A DNA stretch of 51,910 bases from NCBI GenBank assembly GCA_021790795.1, contig JAJYFU010000009.1, positions 1-51,910 on the forward strand, in the 5' to 3' direction. Each line of letters begins with the position of its first letter. The first letter of the stretch is position 1. The stretch comes from Pseudomonadota bacterium. Lineage in GTDB: Bacteria > Pseudomonadota > Gammaproteobacteria > Steroidobacterales > Steroidobacteraceae. The notes beneath the pieces are model-generated. The model ran no database searches and was not told the origin of the DNA. It saw only the letters and a program-made list of their open reading frames with translations. Made by a program: the position numbers and the translations under genes. Positions 34,288 to 44,244 of the stretch are shown here, in pieces.

Positions 34288-35501
34288 TTGGGGTGGTGGT
34301 TCTCGGCTCGACCGGCTCGATCGGTGAGAACACCCTGGATGTGCTCGCGCGCCACCCGGACCGCTTCCGCTTGATCGGTATCGGCGCCCACCGCAACACC
34401 GAGAAGCTTGCCGAGCAGGTCCGGCGCTATCGCCCGGCCTATGCGGCGCTCGCCGATGCCGGCGCGGTCGGGGAGCTCGAGAGGCGCCTCGGTGATGCGC
34501 CACGCGCCACGCGCGTGCTGGCCGGGCCCGACAGTCTGCTCGAGCTGGCGACACTGCCCGAGGCCGAGTGCGTCATGGCGGCGATCGTGGGGGCGGCGGG
34601 GCTGCCCTCGACGCTTGCGGCCGCGCGCGCCGGCAAGCGGCTGCTGCTCGCCAACAAGGAATCCCTGGTCATGTCCGGCCCGCTGCTGATGGAGGCGGTA
34701 CGCACGGGCGGCTCGGTGCTCCTGCCGATCGACAGCGAGCACAACGCCATCTTCCAGTGTCTGCCGCACGGGACCCGTGCCGGCGAGGCCCCGAGCGGCG
34801 TGCGCCGCCTGCTGCTGACCTGCTCGGGGGGGCCGTTTCGCGACTCGAGCGCGGAGGCCATCGCCGCGGCGACGCCGGAGGCGGCCGTGGCCCACCCCAA
34901 CTGGGTGATGGGGCGCAAGATTTCGGTTGATTCGGCCACCCTCATGAACAAGGGCCTGGAGTTGATCGAGGCGTGTTTTCTGTTCGGGCTGACACCGGAG
35001 CGGGTCGATATCGTCATTCACCCGCAGAGCATCGTGCACTCGCTGGTCGAGTACATCGACGGCTCGATGCTCGCCCAGCTCGGCTCCCACGACATGCGCA
35101 CGCCGATCGCGCATGCGTTGGCGTGGCCTGAGCGCATGACCTCGGGCGTCCCGTTCCTCGATCTGGTCAAGACGGCGACGTTGGACTTCCGGGCGCCCGA
35201 CCCGGTGCGTTTCCCCAGCCTGCGCCTCGCGCGAGCGGCCGCGCGCGCCGGTGGCCTCACGCCGGTGGCGCTGAATGCGGCCAACGAGGTGGCGGTGCAC
35301 GCCTTCCTCGAGCGGCGGTTGAACTTTCCCGGCATCGCCTCGGTCATTGAGGAGGTGATCACACGCTCTACGGCGGGACCCATCGGCGGTTTGGACGATG
35401 TCACGGCCGCCGATGGCGAGGCGCGGCGGCTCGCGCACGCGTGTATCGAGGAGCGTATGCACGCGAGTGAGAAGGTCTCGGTCGGGGGTGCGGGCGCATG
35501 A
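34284..35501 (+). CDS. dxr: 1-deoxy-D-xylulose 5-phosphate reductoisomerase
   Basis: NADPH-dependent second step of the MEP isoprenoid pathway, target of fosmidomycin. 405 residues (E. coli 398). The Rossmann motif '[14 protein letters not shown]' starts at residue 5. '[16 protein letters not shown]', the metal ligands in '[13 protein letters not shown]', '[17 protein letters not shown]' and '[13 protein letters not shown]' follow. ATG at 34284 overlaps cdsA (ATGA) and the stop overlaps rseP (ATGA), so cdsA-dxr-rseP are likely coupled. Confidence 0.97.
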   Translation: MIGVVVLGSTGSIGENTLDVLARHPDRFRLIGIGAHRNTEKLAEQVRRYRPAYAALADAGAVGELERRLGDAPRATRVLAGPDSLLELATLPEAECVMAAIVGAAGLPSTLAAARAGKRLLLANKESLVMSGPLLMEAVRTGGSVLLPIDSEHNAIFQCLPHGTRAGEAPSGVRRLLLTCSGGPFRDSSAEAIAAATPEAAVAHPNWVMGRKISVDSATLMNKGLELIEACFLFGLTPERVDIVIHPQSIVHSLVEYIDGSMLAQLGSHDMRTPIAHALAWPERMTSGVPFLDLVKTATLDFRAPDPVRFPSLRLARAAARAGGLTPVALNAANEVAVHAFLERRLNFPGIASVIEEVITRSTAGPIGGLDDVTAADGEARRLAHACIEERMHASEKVSVGGAGA

Positions 35502-36868
35502 CGGCGCTGTGGTATCTGCTGTGGTTCCTGATCGCCGTAAGTCTGCTGGTCACGGTGCACGAATTCGGTCACTATTGGGTGGCCCGCCGCCTCGGCTTCA
35601 AGGTGCTGCGCTTCTCGGTGGGCTTCGGCAAGCCCATCATCTCCTGGCGCGGCAAGCGCGATCAGACCGAGTATTGGATCTGCCCCATTCCGCTCGGGGG
35701 CTACGTCAAGATGCTCGATGAGCGCGAGGGTCCGGTACCGCCGGAGGAGCTCTCCCGCTCGTTCACGCGCCAGCATCCGCTGAAGCGCATTCTGGTGCTG
35801 CTCGCCGGTCCCGGCTTCAACTTCATATTCGCGATCGGGGCGCTCAGCGTCATGCTGTGGGCCGGCGGCATGACCCGCTATCTGCCGGTGATCGGTCATG
35901 TGCAGGCCGGCTCGATCGCCGCGCGCGCCGGGGTGCGCCGGGGCGACCGGATCGTCGCGATCAACGGGGCGCCGGTCGACAGCCAGCGTCAGGTGGTTCT
36001 GCGCCTGCTCGATGTCATGAGCGGCAACGGCGATGCGCGCGTGACCGTGCGCTCCGAGGGCGCCACCCGCGCGCTCAACCTGGATGTGCGTAATCCGGCG
36101 CAGCGCCGCGCGCTCACCGGTCCGAAGGATCCGCTGCACGGCCTGGGGATGCACTTCTGGGAGCCGACGGTTCCGCCGGTACTGGGCCAGGTGCTGCCCG
36201 GCGGACCGGCGGCGCGCGCCGGGCTGCGCGCCGGCGATCGGATCGTGGCGGTCGACGGCCATGCCATGAAGAACTTCCAGGACATCGTGGCGGCCGTGAG
36301 TCCCAATCCGGGCAAGACACTCGCCATCACCTATCGGCGCGGGGTGATCGAGCGGACCGTCGATGTCACGACCAAGAGGGTGACGGTCGATGGGCGCGTC
36401 ATCGGCCGCATCGAGGCGGCGCAGCCGATGACGATCAGCTATCCGCCGGGCATGGTTCAGACCGCGCCGCTCGGGCCGCTCGGCGCGCTCACGCACGCCG
36501 TGCACCGGATCTGGACCCTGACGAGACTGCAGGCGCGCCTGTTGTGGCGGATGGCGCTCGGCCGGGTGTCGATCAAGAACATCGGCGGGCCGCTGACCAT
36601 CGCCGAGGATGCCGGCCAGTCGGCCAGCGCCGGGCTCGGCTCGTTCGTGGGTTTCCTCGTGCTCATCTCCATGGAGCTGGGCTTTCTCAATCTCCTGCCG
36701 ATTCCGGTGCTCGACGGCGGGCAGATCCTGTTTCAGGCCATCGAGTGGGTCAAGGGGGCGCCGCTGTCCGAGCGCGCGCAGATCATCGGTCAGCAAGTGG
36801 GAATCGCGCTGCTGATTCTTCTAATGGGGGTGGCGGTGTTCAACGACATCGCGCGCCAATTTGGCTGA
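35498..36868 (+). CDS. rseP: RseP-family site-2 zinc metalloprotease
   Basis: Inner-membrane protease that cuts RseA (sigma-E anti-sigma factor) and leftover signal peptides. 456 residues (E. coli 450). The zinc-binding 'HEFGH' is at 21-25 in the first helix. The second active-site motif '[11 protein letters not shown]' is near residue 400. Two periplasmic PDZ domains lie between ('[21 protein letters not shown]' and '[20 protein letters not shown]' style cores). No sigma-E or rseA gene is in the window. The ATG overlaps the dxr stop. A 148-base gap before bamA holds no recognisable gene. Confidence 0.96.
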   Translation: MTALWYLLWFLIAVSLLVTVHEFGHYWVARRLGFKVLRFSVGFGKPIISWRGKRDQTEYWICPIPLGGYVKMLDEREGPVPPEELSRSFTRQHPLKRILVLLAGPGFNFIFAIGALSVMLWAGGMTRYLPVIGHVQAGSIAARAGVRRGDRIVAINGAPVDSQRQVVLRLLDVMSGNGDARVTVRSEGATRALNLDVRNPAQRRALTGPKDPLHGLGMHFWEPTVPPVLGQVLPGGPAARAGLRAGDRIVAVDGHAMKNFQDIVAAVSPNPGKTLAITYRRGVIERTVDVTTKRVTVDGRVIGRIEAAQPMTISYPPGMVQTAPLGPLGALTHAVHRIWTLTRLQARLLWRMALGRVSIKNIGGPLTIAEDAGQSASAGLGSFVGFLVLISMELGFLNLLPIPVLDGGQILFQAIEWVKGAPLSERAQIIGQQVGIALLILLMGVAVFNDIARQFG

Positions 36869-37016
36869 CCCTTGCACAGATTGAAGCCGGGCCCGAATCG
36901 AGGTCCGCCCGGCTCCGCGCCGCTTCGCCGGCCGGGGCGCGGGGGGCAACACACGTGATCGACGCAATACATCGGGGTCAAATGTTCCGCTACGTGACAA
37001 ATCGGGTGTACTCCGT

Positions 37017-39449
37017 ATGAAGGGTCGCTTGGCGCTCGCCGCCGTCGCGCTCGCCGTCCATTCGGCGCTCGCCATGGCGCAGGGCAATATCGCGCCGCGC
37101 GCGGCGGATTTCACCGTGGGCAACATCAAGGTGGAGGGCCTGCAGCGCATCTCCGAAGGGACGGTGTTCAACTACCTGCCGATCAACATCGGCGATGATC
37201 TGACGCCGGCCAAGATACGCCGGGCGATCGAGGCGCTGTACGCCACCGGCTTCTTCCGCGACATCGAGATGCGCCGCCAGGGAAACACCCTGGTGGTGGT
37301 GGTGATGGAGCGGCCGTCGATCGAGAGCTTCCAGGTCACCGGCAACAAGGCGATCAAGACCAAGAACCTGATGAAGTCCCTGCGCAACGTGGGACTCGCG
37401 CCGGGAAAGATCTTCAACCGCTCGGTGCTGAGCGAGGTCACCGGCTATCTGACCCACATGTATTACAGCCGGGGCAAGTACGGGGTGCGGATCAACACCA
37501 AGGTCGTCCCGGAGACCGACAACCGGGTCAAGATCAAGATCAAGATCGACGAGGGCTCGCGCGCCGTCATCCGCTCGATCAACATCGTGGGCAACACCCG
37601 CTTCCCGGAAGCGGAGGTTCTCAAGCGTTTCCACCTGAAGACCCCGGGCTGGCTGTCCTGGTACGAGGACAACGACCGCTACTCGCGCGCGACCTTGAAG
37701 GGCGATCTGGAGCGACTGCGCAATTTCTACATGGATCGGGGCTACGCGAATTTCGCGATCCGCTCCTCGGAGGTGCAGATCAGTCCGGACCGGAAGAACA
37801 TCTTCATCAACATCAACATCAAGCAGGGCGAGGTCTACCGCATCTCCAAGGTCAAGCTGGCCGGAACGTTCGTGGTGCCCAAGCGGCAGCTCGAGCGTCT
37901 GGTGCAGGCGCACCCCGGCGAGGTGTTCGACCGGGCGCTGATCAGCAATACGCAGAAGCTGATCGAGAACCGCCTGGGCGAGTACGGCTACGCGTTCGCC
38001 AAGGTGGACCCGGTGCCGACGCCGAACAACAAGACCCATCAGGTCGAGCTCACTTTCTTCGTCGATCCGGGCGACCGGGTCTATGTGCGCAAGATCACCT
38101 TCTCGGGTGAAACCGCCATCAACGACAAGGTGCTGCGCCGCGAGCTGCATCAGCTCGAGGGCGGTTGGCTTTCCAACGTGTCGCTCGAGCGCGGCAAGCA
38201 GTTCCTCGAGCGTCTGCCGTACGTGAAGGGCGTGACGTATTCCAAGCATCGGGTGGCGGGCTCTCCGGACGAGGTGGACGTCAACTACAAGATCAAGCAG
38301 GGGCCGGCGGCGCAGCTGTCGGGCGGTCTCGGCTATTCGGCCATGTACAAGCTGATGCTGAACGCGAACTTCGGCGACGCCGATTTCCTCGGCACCGGCA
38401 ACGAGCTGAACATCAGTCTGTCCGGCGGCGCGTTCGAGAAGATGTACGACGTCAGCTATACGAATCCGTTCATCACCCAGAACGGCGTGTCGCAGACGCT
38501 CTCCTTGAGCTACAACGACTCCACGCAGTTCGTCTCCTCGTCCTCGCAATTCAACTCCAAGACGATCAATCTGGGGCCGGAGTGGAGCTACCCGATCACC
38601 GAGTTCCAGTATCTGTCGTTCGGCGCGTCCTTCGAGGATGCCCAGCTGCTGACCAGCTCGCTCGGCAGCTCCGAGCAGGCGGTGCAGTGGGTGCAGCAGA
38701 ACGGCAATCCGTACACCGACCTGGTGCACGAGGATTACGCGAACAACGAATACGAGCTCTTCGGCACGAACTATTACGATACGCAGCTGCTGCTCGGCTA
38801 CCAGTTCGATGACCGCAACCGCACCCTGTTCGCGACCCGTGGCCAGCGCTTCGCGGTGAACGGCACCGTCACCATCCCCGGCAGCGGCCCGGTGCAGTAC
38901 TTCGTGGCGAGCCTGGACTACCAGCTGTACGTGCCCCTGTGGCGCCATTTCATCCTGTCGTTCTACGAGCGCACCGATTACGGCAACGGTTTCGACGGCA
39001 CCTCCGGGTTGCCGCCGTACCGGCTGTTCTACGGCGGCGGACCGGATTCGGTGCGTGGCTTCCGCACCGACTGGCTCGGGCCGCGCGACCAGTTCGGCAA
39101 CCCCTACGGGGGCAATTTCGATATCGTCAGCCAGAACGAGCTGCTGCTGCCGATCCCGAAAAAGTGGCGCGAGACGGCTCAAGTGGCCCTGTTCTTCGAT
39201 ATGGGCAATGTCTTCTACACCGGCAATAGCGTGCACTTCTTCGAGCCGAACAATGTCACCCCGGTCTACTATCATTTCCACGGTATCGGGAGCCTGAAGC
39301 GCGCGGTCGGCGTGGCGGTGGAGTGGATGTCGCCCATGGGCCTGTTCCGATTCAGCTATGGTGTGCCGCTCAATGCCACGCGTGCGACCTTCAATACCTG
39401 GGGCGACCAGACCCAGGGCTTCCAGTTCACGGTGGGGCAGGCCTTCTAG
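37017..39449 (+). CDS. bamA: Outer membrane protein assembly factor BamA
   Basis: Central Omp85 insertase of the BAM complex. 810 residues, the same length as in E. coli. A signal peptide (cut near 'AMA', residue 21) leads to five POTRA domains ('FTVGNIKVEGLQRISEGTVFNYL' begins the first) and a 16-strand barrel. The lid-loop motif 'SVRGF' is near residue 677, and the barrel ends with a C-terminal Phe ('FQFTVGQAF'). The start at 37017 gives the signal peptide; its ribosome site is poor. skp follows, as in other Gammaproteobacteria. Confidence 0.98.
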   Translation: MKGRLALAAVALAVHSALAMAQGNIAPRAADFTVGNIKVEGLQRISEGTVFNYLPINIGDDLTPAKIRRAIEALYATGFFRDIEMRRQGNTLVVVVMERPSIESFQVTGNKAIKTKNLMKSLRNVGLAPGKIFNRSVLSEVTGYLTHMYYSRGKYGVRINTKVVPETDNRVKIKIKIDEGSRAVIRSINIVGNTRFPEAEVLKRFHLKTPGWLSWYEDNDRYSRATLKGDLERLRNFYMDRGYANFAIRSSEVQISPDRKNIFININIKQGEVYRISKVKLAGTFVVPKRQLERLVQAHPGEVFDRALISNTQKLIENRLGEYGYAFAKVDPVPTPNNKTHQVELTFFVDPGDRVYVRKITFSGETAINDKVLRRELHQLEGGWLSNVSLERGKQFLERLPYVKGVTYSKHRVAGSPDEVDVNYKIKQGPAAQLSGGLGYSAMYKLMLNANFGDADFLGTGNELNISLSGGAFEKMYDVSYTNPFITQNGVSQTLSLSYNDSTQFVSSSSQFNSKTINLGPEWSYPITEFQYLSFGASFEDAQLLTSSLGSSEQAVQWVQQNGNPYTDLVHEDYANNEYELFGTNYYDTQLLLGYQFDDRNRTLFATRGQRFAVNGTVTIPGSGPVQYFVASLDYQLYVPLWRHFILSFYERTDYGNGFDGTSGLPPYRLFYGGGPDSVRGFRTDWLGPRDQFGNPYGGNFDIVSQNELLLPIPKKWRETAQVALFFDMGNVFYTGNSVHFFEPNNVTPVYYHFHGIGSLKRAVGVAVEWMSPMGLFRFSYGVPLNATRATFNTWGDQTQGFQFTVGQAF

Positions 39450-39478
39450 GCCGCATCCGGGCGGCGCGGCGCCGCTGG

Positions 39479-39487
39479 TGGTAGAAT
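39479..39487 (+). promoter_or_regulatory. Extended -10 promoter-like element before skp
   Basis: TGGTAGAAT fits an extended -10 (TGn plus TAGAAT, 5/6 to consensus) in the gap between bamA and skp. No -35 is visible, which extended -10 promoters can tolerate. It would give skp and the lpx genes their own start near 39494. Confidence 0.4.
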
Positions 39488-39498
39488 GGGTTAATAAT

Positions 39499-39518
39499 GC
39501 GTCCCCGAAGAGGGGCGC
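39499..39518 (+). other. Stem-loop in the skp leader
   Basis: GCGTCCCC and GGGGCGC flank a GAAGA loop and pair over seven bases with one bulged T. TTTTT occurs 13 bases later (39532-39536), too far for a normal intrinsic terminator. It could be a leader structure at the 5' end of a transcript starting near 39494. Confidence 0.3.
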
Positions 39519-39563
39519 CTACGCATATACGATTTTTCCGTCAGTTCCACGAGGTGGATTTCC

Positions 39564-40103
39564 GTGAAGTGCTTGAGCAGAAGCCGTTCAGTGGGTTGGA
39601 TAATCGCCGTCGGATTGCTGGTCACGGGACTGGCAGCCGCGCAAGTGCAGGCCGCGACTTTGAAGGTCGGGGTGGTCAATTACGGTGTGCTGGTGCAGTC
39701 CTCGCCGCAGTACAAGGCCGCGCTGACCGCGTTGCGCGCGGAATTCGTGCCTAAACAGAAGCAGCTGCAGGCCGAAGCCAAGACCCTGCGGGCGAAGCAG
39801 GCGAACCTGCAGCGCAACCAGGCGACCATGACCCAGGACCAGGTGGCGCAGGCCGAGCTCGACCTGCGCGAGAAGCTCGAGGCGTTCCGCAAAGAGTCCG
39901 TGCAGACTCAGCAGGCCCTCAGCACGCGCCGGGACGAGCTGTTCACCAAGGTGCAGAAGTCCGTGGCGGCGGTCGTGCAGCGCTATGCCGCGCAGCACGG
40001 CTATAACCTGGTGCTGGCCAATGGGGTGATCTATGCCGATCCGGGCATGGATATCACACCCGCGCTGCTGAAAGTGCTCAAGGCGCCCGCGCCGGCCCAC
40101 TGA
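39564..40103 (+). CDS. skp: Periplasmic chaperone Skp/OmpH
   Basis: Holds unfolded outer membrane proteins on their way to BamA. 179 residues with a signal peptide (likely cut after 'VQA'). The mature protein begins with strands 'TLKVGVVNYGVLVQSSPQY', followed by long charged coiled-coil arms rich in Lys/Gln/Glu/Ala ('PKQKQLQAEAKTLRAKQA'). The final strand is 'YNLVLANGVIYADPGMDIT'. The start is GTG at 39564 with GAGGTG nine bases ahead. It lies between bamA and lpxD as in E. coli. Confidence 0.95.
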   Translation: MKCLSRSRSVGWIIAVGLLVTGLAAAQVQAATLKVGVVNYGVLVQSSPQYKAALTALRAEFVPKQKQLQAEAKTLRAKQANLQRNQATMTQDQVAQAELDLREKLEAFRKESVQTQQALSTRRDELFTKVQKSVAAVVQRYAAQHGYNLVLANGVIYADPGMDITPALLKVLKAPAPAH

Positions 40104-40119
40104 TCGGTCTCTCCGTGCG

Positions 40120-41166
40120 ATGAGCGTCTCGATCGGCGAGCTCGCAGTCCGCTTTGGCTGCGAGCTTCGCGGAGATCCGAGCCTCACGGTGGAGCGGGTG
40201 GCGACGCTCTCGAGCGCCGATGCGCACGCGGTGGCCTTTCTCGCCAACCCGCGCTACCGGGCCCAGCTCGCGGCGACGCGTGCCGGGGTGGTCGTGCTCG
40301 ATGCGGCAAGCGCCGCGGCCTGTCCGGCCGCGGCGCTCGTTTGCGTCAATCCCCATGCCACCTTCGCGCGCATCTGCGCGCTGCTGCATCCGGAGCCGTT
40401 CGGCCCCAGCGGCATCCATCCCTCGGCGGTGGTGTCTCCCGATGCCCGCATCGACCCCAGCGCGCATATCGGTGCGCTGAGCACGATCGGCGCGGGAACG
40501 GTGGTGGGCCCGCGCGCCTACATCGGCCCGCAGTGTCTGCTGGAGAGCGGGGTGCTCGTCGCCGAGGATGTACGGCTGGTCGGCCGCGTGACGCTGTGCC
40601 ACGGGGTGCAGATCGGGGCGCGCACGGTGGTGCAGCCCGGGGCGGTGATCGGCGGCGACGGCTTCGGGTTCGCACAGGAGGGGGGGCGCTGGCTGAAGGT
40701 GCCCCAGACCGGCACGGTGCGCGTCGGCGCGGACGTGGAGATTGGGTCCAACACCGCCGTCGATCGCGGCGCGATCGAGGACACGGTGATCGAGGAGGGT
40801 GTCAAGCTCGACAACCTCATCCACATTGCCCACAACGTGCGCATCGGGGCGCACAGCGCCCTGGCGGCATGCGTCGGTGTCTCGGGCAGCACGAGCATCG
40901 GCCGCCGCTGCATGATCGGCGGTCAGGTCGGCATCGGAGGCCATCTGACGATCTGCGACGAGGCGGTGATCACCGGCTGCACCATGGTCAGCCATTCGAT
41001 CACCCGGCCGGGGGTATACTCCGGCGGAATTCCATACGAGCAGGCACACCTCTGGCGGCGTCTGGTGGCGCGCTTCAAGCGCATCGAATCGCTCGCCGAG
41101 CGGCTGAGGGCGCTCGAGCGCCGCGTAGCCCCTGCGCAGGACCCGGAAGAAGAGGACGATGACTGA
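40120..41166 (+). CDS. lpxD: UDP-3-O-(3-hydroxyacyl)glucosamine N-acyltransferase LpxD
   Basis: Third step of lipid A synthesis, adding the N-linked hydroxyacyl chain from acyl-ACP. 348 residues (E. coli 341). It has the N-terminal uridine-binding domain ('[16 protein letters not shown]'), hexapeptide-repeat beta-helix ('[21 protein letters not shown]'), and catalytic His in '[14 protein letters not shown]'. The C-terminal helix ends in an acidic run 'DPEEEDDD'. The stop overlaps the fabZ start by eight bases. Confidence 0.97.
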   Translation: MSVSIGELAVRFGCELRGDPSLTVERVATLSSADAHAVAFLANPRYRAQLAATRAGVVVLDAASAAACPAAALVCVNPHATFARICALLHPEPFGPSGIHPSAVVSPDARIDPSAHIGALSTIGAGTVVGPRAYIGPQCLLESGVLVAEDVRLVGRVTLCHGVQIGARTVVQPGAVIGGDGFGFAQEGGRWLKVPQTGTVRVGADVEIGSNTAVDRGAIEDTVIEEGVKLDNLIHIAHNVRIGAHSALAACVGVSGSTSIGRRCMIGGQVGIGGHLTICDEAVITGCTMVSHSITRPGVYSGGIPYEQAHLWRRLVARFKRIESLAERLRALERRVAPAQDPEEEDDD

Positions 41167-41611
41167 AGCGCAACTCGACATTCATGCCATCCTGCGGCTG
41201 CTACCGCACCGCTATCCGTTCATGCTGGTCGATCGAGTGCTCGAGTGGCACGCCCGAGAGAGCATCCGCGCCCTGAAGAACGTCACTTACGACGAGCCGT
41301 TCTTTCCCGGCCATTTCCCCGGCCGTCCGGTCATGCCGGGAGTGATCATCATCGAGGCGCTGGCGCAGACCGCGGGGATCCTGACTTTTCTCAGCTCCGA
41401 CACGGTCCCGCACGAGGACAGCAGGTTCTACTTCGTCGGTATCGACAAGGCGCGGTTCCGCAAGCCGGTCGAGCCGGGCGATCAGCTCATACTCGAGGCG
41501 AACTTGGATCGCTGCCTGCGCGGCATCTGGCGTTTCTCCACACGCGCCCGCGTCGGCGACGGCGAAGTCGCGCACGCGGAGATCATGGTGACGCCGGAGG
41601 CCGGTAAGTGA
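41159..41611 (+). CDS. fabZ: 3-hydroxyacyl-[acyl-carrier-protein] dehydratase FabZ
   Basis: Dehydrates 3-hydroxyacyl-ACP in fatty acid elongation, competing with lipid A synthesis for hydroxyacyl-ACP. 150 residues (E. coli 151). The hot-dog fold active site '[16 protein letters not shown]' supplies His52, and Glu66 lies in '[11 protein letters not shown]'. The gene is nested between lpxD (8-base overlap) and lpxA (GTGA overlap), the standard arrangement. Confidence 0.98.
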   Translation: MTEAQLDIHAILRLLPHRYPFMLVDRVLEWHARESIRALKNVTYDEPFFPGHFPGRPVMPGVIIIEALAQTAGILTFLSSDTVPHEDSRFYFVGIDKARFRKPVEPGDQLILEANLDRCLRGIWRFSTRARVGDGEVAHAEIMVTPEAGK

Positions 41612-42378
41612 TCGACTCGCGTGCCGTGGTCTCGCCGCGGGCTGAGCTCGCACCCGACGTCACGGTGGGTCCCTTCAGCGTCATCGGTCCGGACGTCACC
41701 ATCGGCGCCGGCACCGTGGTCGGTCCCCACGTGGTGATCAATGGCCCGACACGCATCGGCGCGCACAATCGCGTGTTCCAGTTCGCATCGATCGGCGACG
41801 CGCCGCAGGATATGAAGTATCGCGGCGAGCCGACCCGGCTCGAGATCGGCGACCGCAACGTGTTCCGCGAGTTCACCACCGTCAATCGCGGCACGGCGCA
41901 TGACCAGGGCGTCACGCGCATCGGCAATGACAATCTGTTCATGGTGTACTCGCACGTGGCGCACGACTGCACGGTCGGCAGCAACACGGTGTTCGCCAAC
42001 TGCGCCGCGCTGGGCGGCCACGTCGAGATCGGCGACTGGGCGATCCTCGGCGGGCTGGCGGCCGTGCATCAGTTCAGCAAGATCGGCGCGCACGCCTTTC
42101 TCGCCGGCGGGGCCATCGTGACTCGCGATGTGCCTCCGTACGTGATGGTGGCGGGTAATCCCGCGGTGCCGCACGCGATCAATTCGGAGGGCCTGAAGCG
42201 GCGCGGGTTCGGCCCGGCGCAGATCCGCAACATTCGCGAGGCCTACCGGATCGTCTATCGCAGTGGGCTGCGCCTGATCGATGCGCTGGATCGGCTCGAG
42301 CCGGTCGGCGCCGAGCACCCTGAAGTGAAGATGTTCATCGAATTCATCCGCCACAGCGGCCGCAGCGTCGTGCGATGA
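41608..42378 (+). CDS. lpxA: UDP-N-acetylglucosamine O-acyltransferase LpxA
   Basis: First step of lipid A synthesis. 256 residues (E. coli 262). A beta-helix of hexapeptide repeats ('[22 protein letters not shown]') carries the LpxA-specific '[18 protein letters not shown]' and the catalytic His region '[19 protein letters not shown]'. The C-terminal helical domain is '[20 protein letters not shown]'. The start is GTG within the fabZ stop; the stop overlaps lpxB as ATGA. Confidence 0.97.
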   Translation: MIDSRAVVSPRAELAPDVTVGPFSVIGPDVTIGAGTVVGPHVVINGPTRIGAHNRVFQFASIGDAPQDMKYRGEPTRLEIGDRNVFREFTTVNRGTAHDQGVTRIGNDNLFMVYSHVAHDCTVGSNTVFANCAALGGHVEIGDWAILGGLAAVHQFSKIGAHAFLAGGAIVTRDVPPYVMVAGNPAVPHAINSEGLKRRGFGPAQIRNIREAYRIVYRSGLRLIDALDRLEPVGAEHPEVKMFIEFIRHSGRSVVR

Positions 42379-43586
42379 GCGATCCGCCGGGCTGCGCGCC
42401 CCTGGCGGCGGTCGCGCGCTCGCAGCTGCGTGTGGGGATCGTGGCCGGCGAGTCCTCCGGGGACCAGCTGGGTGCGGCGCTGATCGCGGCGCTGCGCGAG
42501 CGGGTCGGGCGGCTGCGGTGCTTCGGGGTCGCCGGACCGAAGATGCGGGCCGTCGGCTGCGAGGCTTGGGAGGACGCCGAGACGCTCGCGGTCATGGGCA
42601 TCACGGAAGTGCTGCCGCACCTGCCGCGCCTGATTCGGCTGCGCGCCGCGCTCATGCGGCGCTTCGTCGCGGCACGGCCCGATGTGTTCATCGGCATCGA
42701 CGCGCCCGCATTCAATCTGGGCCTGGCGAAGCGTCTGCGGGCGCGGGGCATTCCCACCGTACAGTACGTGGCTCCGCAGGTCTGGGCCTGGCGGCAGGGC
42801 CGGGTACGCAAGATCGGCCGCGCCTGCGATCTGGTGTTGTGTCTGCTGCCGTTCGAGACCGGCTTCTACAGCCGCCACGGCGTGGAGGCCGAGTTCGTCG
42901 GCCATCCGCTGGCCGACCAGATACCCCTGGAGGTGGACCGTTGCGGGGCGCGCGCCGAGCTCGGCCTCGCGCCGCAGGGGACCGTCGTGGCGCTGCTGCC
43001 GGGCAGCCGCCTGGGGGAGGTCGAGCGCCTCGGGGCGGATTTTGCCGCGGCGGCGGCCTGGATCGCCCGGCGGGTGCCCGACGTCCGGTTCGTCGCCCCC
43101 ATGGCGAGTGCGCGTGCGCGTGAGGCGTTCCTGAGAAAAGTTTCTCAAGTTCCTGATGCTCCAGAGATTATTGTGACCGACGGCCAGGCGCAGCGGGCGC
43201 TGGCCGCCTGTGACGGAGCCCTCGTGGCGTCCGGAACCGCTACACTGGAGACACTGCTGTCGCGCCGGGTGATGGTCGTGGCGTATCGCCTGGGCGCGGT
43301 GACCACGTACGCGCTGCGCAGATTACGGCTGGTGACCGTGCCGTATTTTTCACAACCCAATCTGTTGCTCGGCCGGGCATTCGTGCCCGAGTTCTTTCAA
43401 CAACAGGTCAGCGGCGCGGCCCTGGGCGCCGCGCTGCTCGAACGCCTGGAGGACACCGCCTATCGCCGGACGCTGTCGGTCGAGTTCGATCGGGTCCATC
43501 GCGAGTTGCGCCGCGGCGGGGCGGGACGCGCCGCGGACGCCATTTTGCGTCTGGCGGCGCGCGGCGCGCGGGGTGAGGCCGCATGA
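42375..43586 (+). CDS. lpxB: Lipid-A-disaccharide synthase LpxB
   Basis: Family 19 glycosyltransferase joining UDP-diacylglucosamine and lipid X into the lipid A disaccharide. 403 residues. Motifs: '[17 protein letters not shown]', '[18 protein letters not shown]', '[15 protein letters not shown]', '[13 protein letters not shown]', and 'GTATLETLL' followed by a membrane-association region. The first 17 residues are an extra Pro/Ala-rich leader. ATG at 42375 overlaps lpxA; the stop overlaps rnhB (ATGA). Confidence 0.97.
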   Translation: MSDPPGCAPLAAVARSQLRVGIVAGESSGDQLGAALIAALRERVGRLRCFGVAGPKMRAVGCEAWEDAETLAVMGITEVLPHLPRLIRLRAALMRRFVAARPDVFIGIDAPAFNLGLAKRLRARGIPTVQYVAPQVWAWRQGRVRKIGRACDLVLCLLPFETGFYSRHGVEAEFVGHPLADQIPLEVDRCGARAELGLAPQGTVVALLPGSRLGEVERLGADFAAAAAWIARRVPDVRFVAPMASARAREAFLRKVSQVPDAPEIIVTDGQAQRALAACDGALVASGTATLETLLSRRVMVVAYRLGAVTTYALRRLRLVTVPYFSQPNLLLGRAFVPEFFQQQVSGAALGAALLERLEDTAYRRTLSVEFDRVHRELRRGGAGRAADAILRLAARGARGEAA

Positions 43587-44239
43587 GCCCGGCGTTTGCG
43601 GGCGGGCGGCACGAGTCGGTCGCGGGGGTCGATGAGGCCGGCCGCGGGCCGCTTGCCGGACCGGTGGTGGCCGCGGCGGTCATTCTCGATCCGTCCCGTC
43701 CCATCGAAGGACTCGACGACTCCAAGCGCTTGAGCGCGCCGCAGCGCGAGCGTCTCGCGCCGCTCATTCGCGCGCGCGCGCGCGCCTGGGCGATCGGCAG
43801 CGCCGATCACGGGGAAATCGACACGCTGAATATTCTGCAGGCGACGCTGTTGGCGATGCGCCGGGCGTTGCTGGGCCTCGGCGTGCGGCCGGCGTACGTG
43901 TGCATCGACGGCAACCGCGCGCCGCAACTGGCCGACCTCGGCTGCACAGTCGAGACCATCGTCGGCGGTGATGCGCTGGTGCCGGCGATCAGCGCCGCCT
44001 CCATCCTCGCCAAGACACATCGCGACGCGCTGATGCGCGTGCTCGAGCGGAGTCATCCCGGTTATGGCTTCGCGAGACACAAGGGCTATGGCACCGCGGC
44101 GCACCTCGAGGCGCTGCGCAGGCTCGGACCCTCGAGCGAGCATCGGCTGTCGTTTGCGCCGGTGCGCGCGGCGGCGGCGCAGTTCGCGACCGCGGCGCAC
44201 GCCCCGGTTCCCGCGCGGCCGTGCCCGCGCCGGGATTGA
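43583..44239 (+). CDS. rnhB: Ribonuclease HII
   Basis: Cuts RNA in RNA-DNA hybrids and starts removal of single ribonucleotides from DNA. 218 residues. Acidic active site Asp17-Glu18 in '[16 protein letters not shown]', an Asp in '[10 protein letters not shown]', and '[12 protein letters not shown]'. '[17 protein letters not shown]' completes the signature. The last 30 or so residues are an Ala/Pro/Arg tail. It lies between lpxB and dnaE as in E. coli. Confidence 0.97.
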   Translation: MSPAFAGGRHESVAGVDEAGRGPLAGPVVAAAVILDPSRPIEGLDDSKRLSAPQRERLAPLIRARARAWAIGSADHGEIDTLNILQATLLAMRRALLGLGVRPAYVCIDGNRAPQLADLGCTVETIVGGDALVPAISAASILAKTHRDALMRVLERSHPGYGFARHKGYGTAAHLEALRRLGPSSEHRLSFAPVRAAAAQFATAAHAPVPARPCPRRD

Positions 44240-44244
44240 GCGCC

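Noticed and set aside
36990-39281. 763-residue minus-strand ORF opposite bamA
   Set aside because: Fully antisense to BamA, which has a complete signal peptide, POTRA domains and barrel end.
43765-43790. Alternating GC run, considered as a replication or recombination site
   Set aside because: It encodes Ala/Arg residues within RNase HII and lacks any surrounding origin features.
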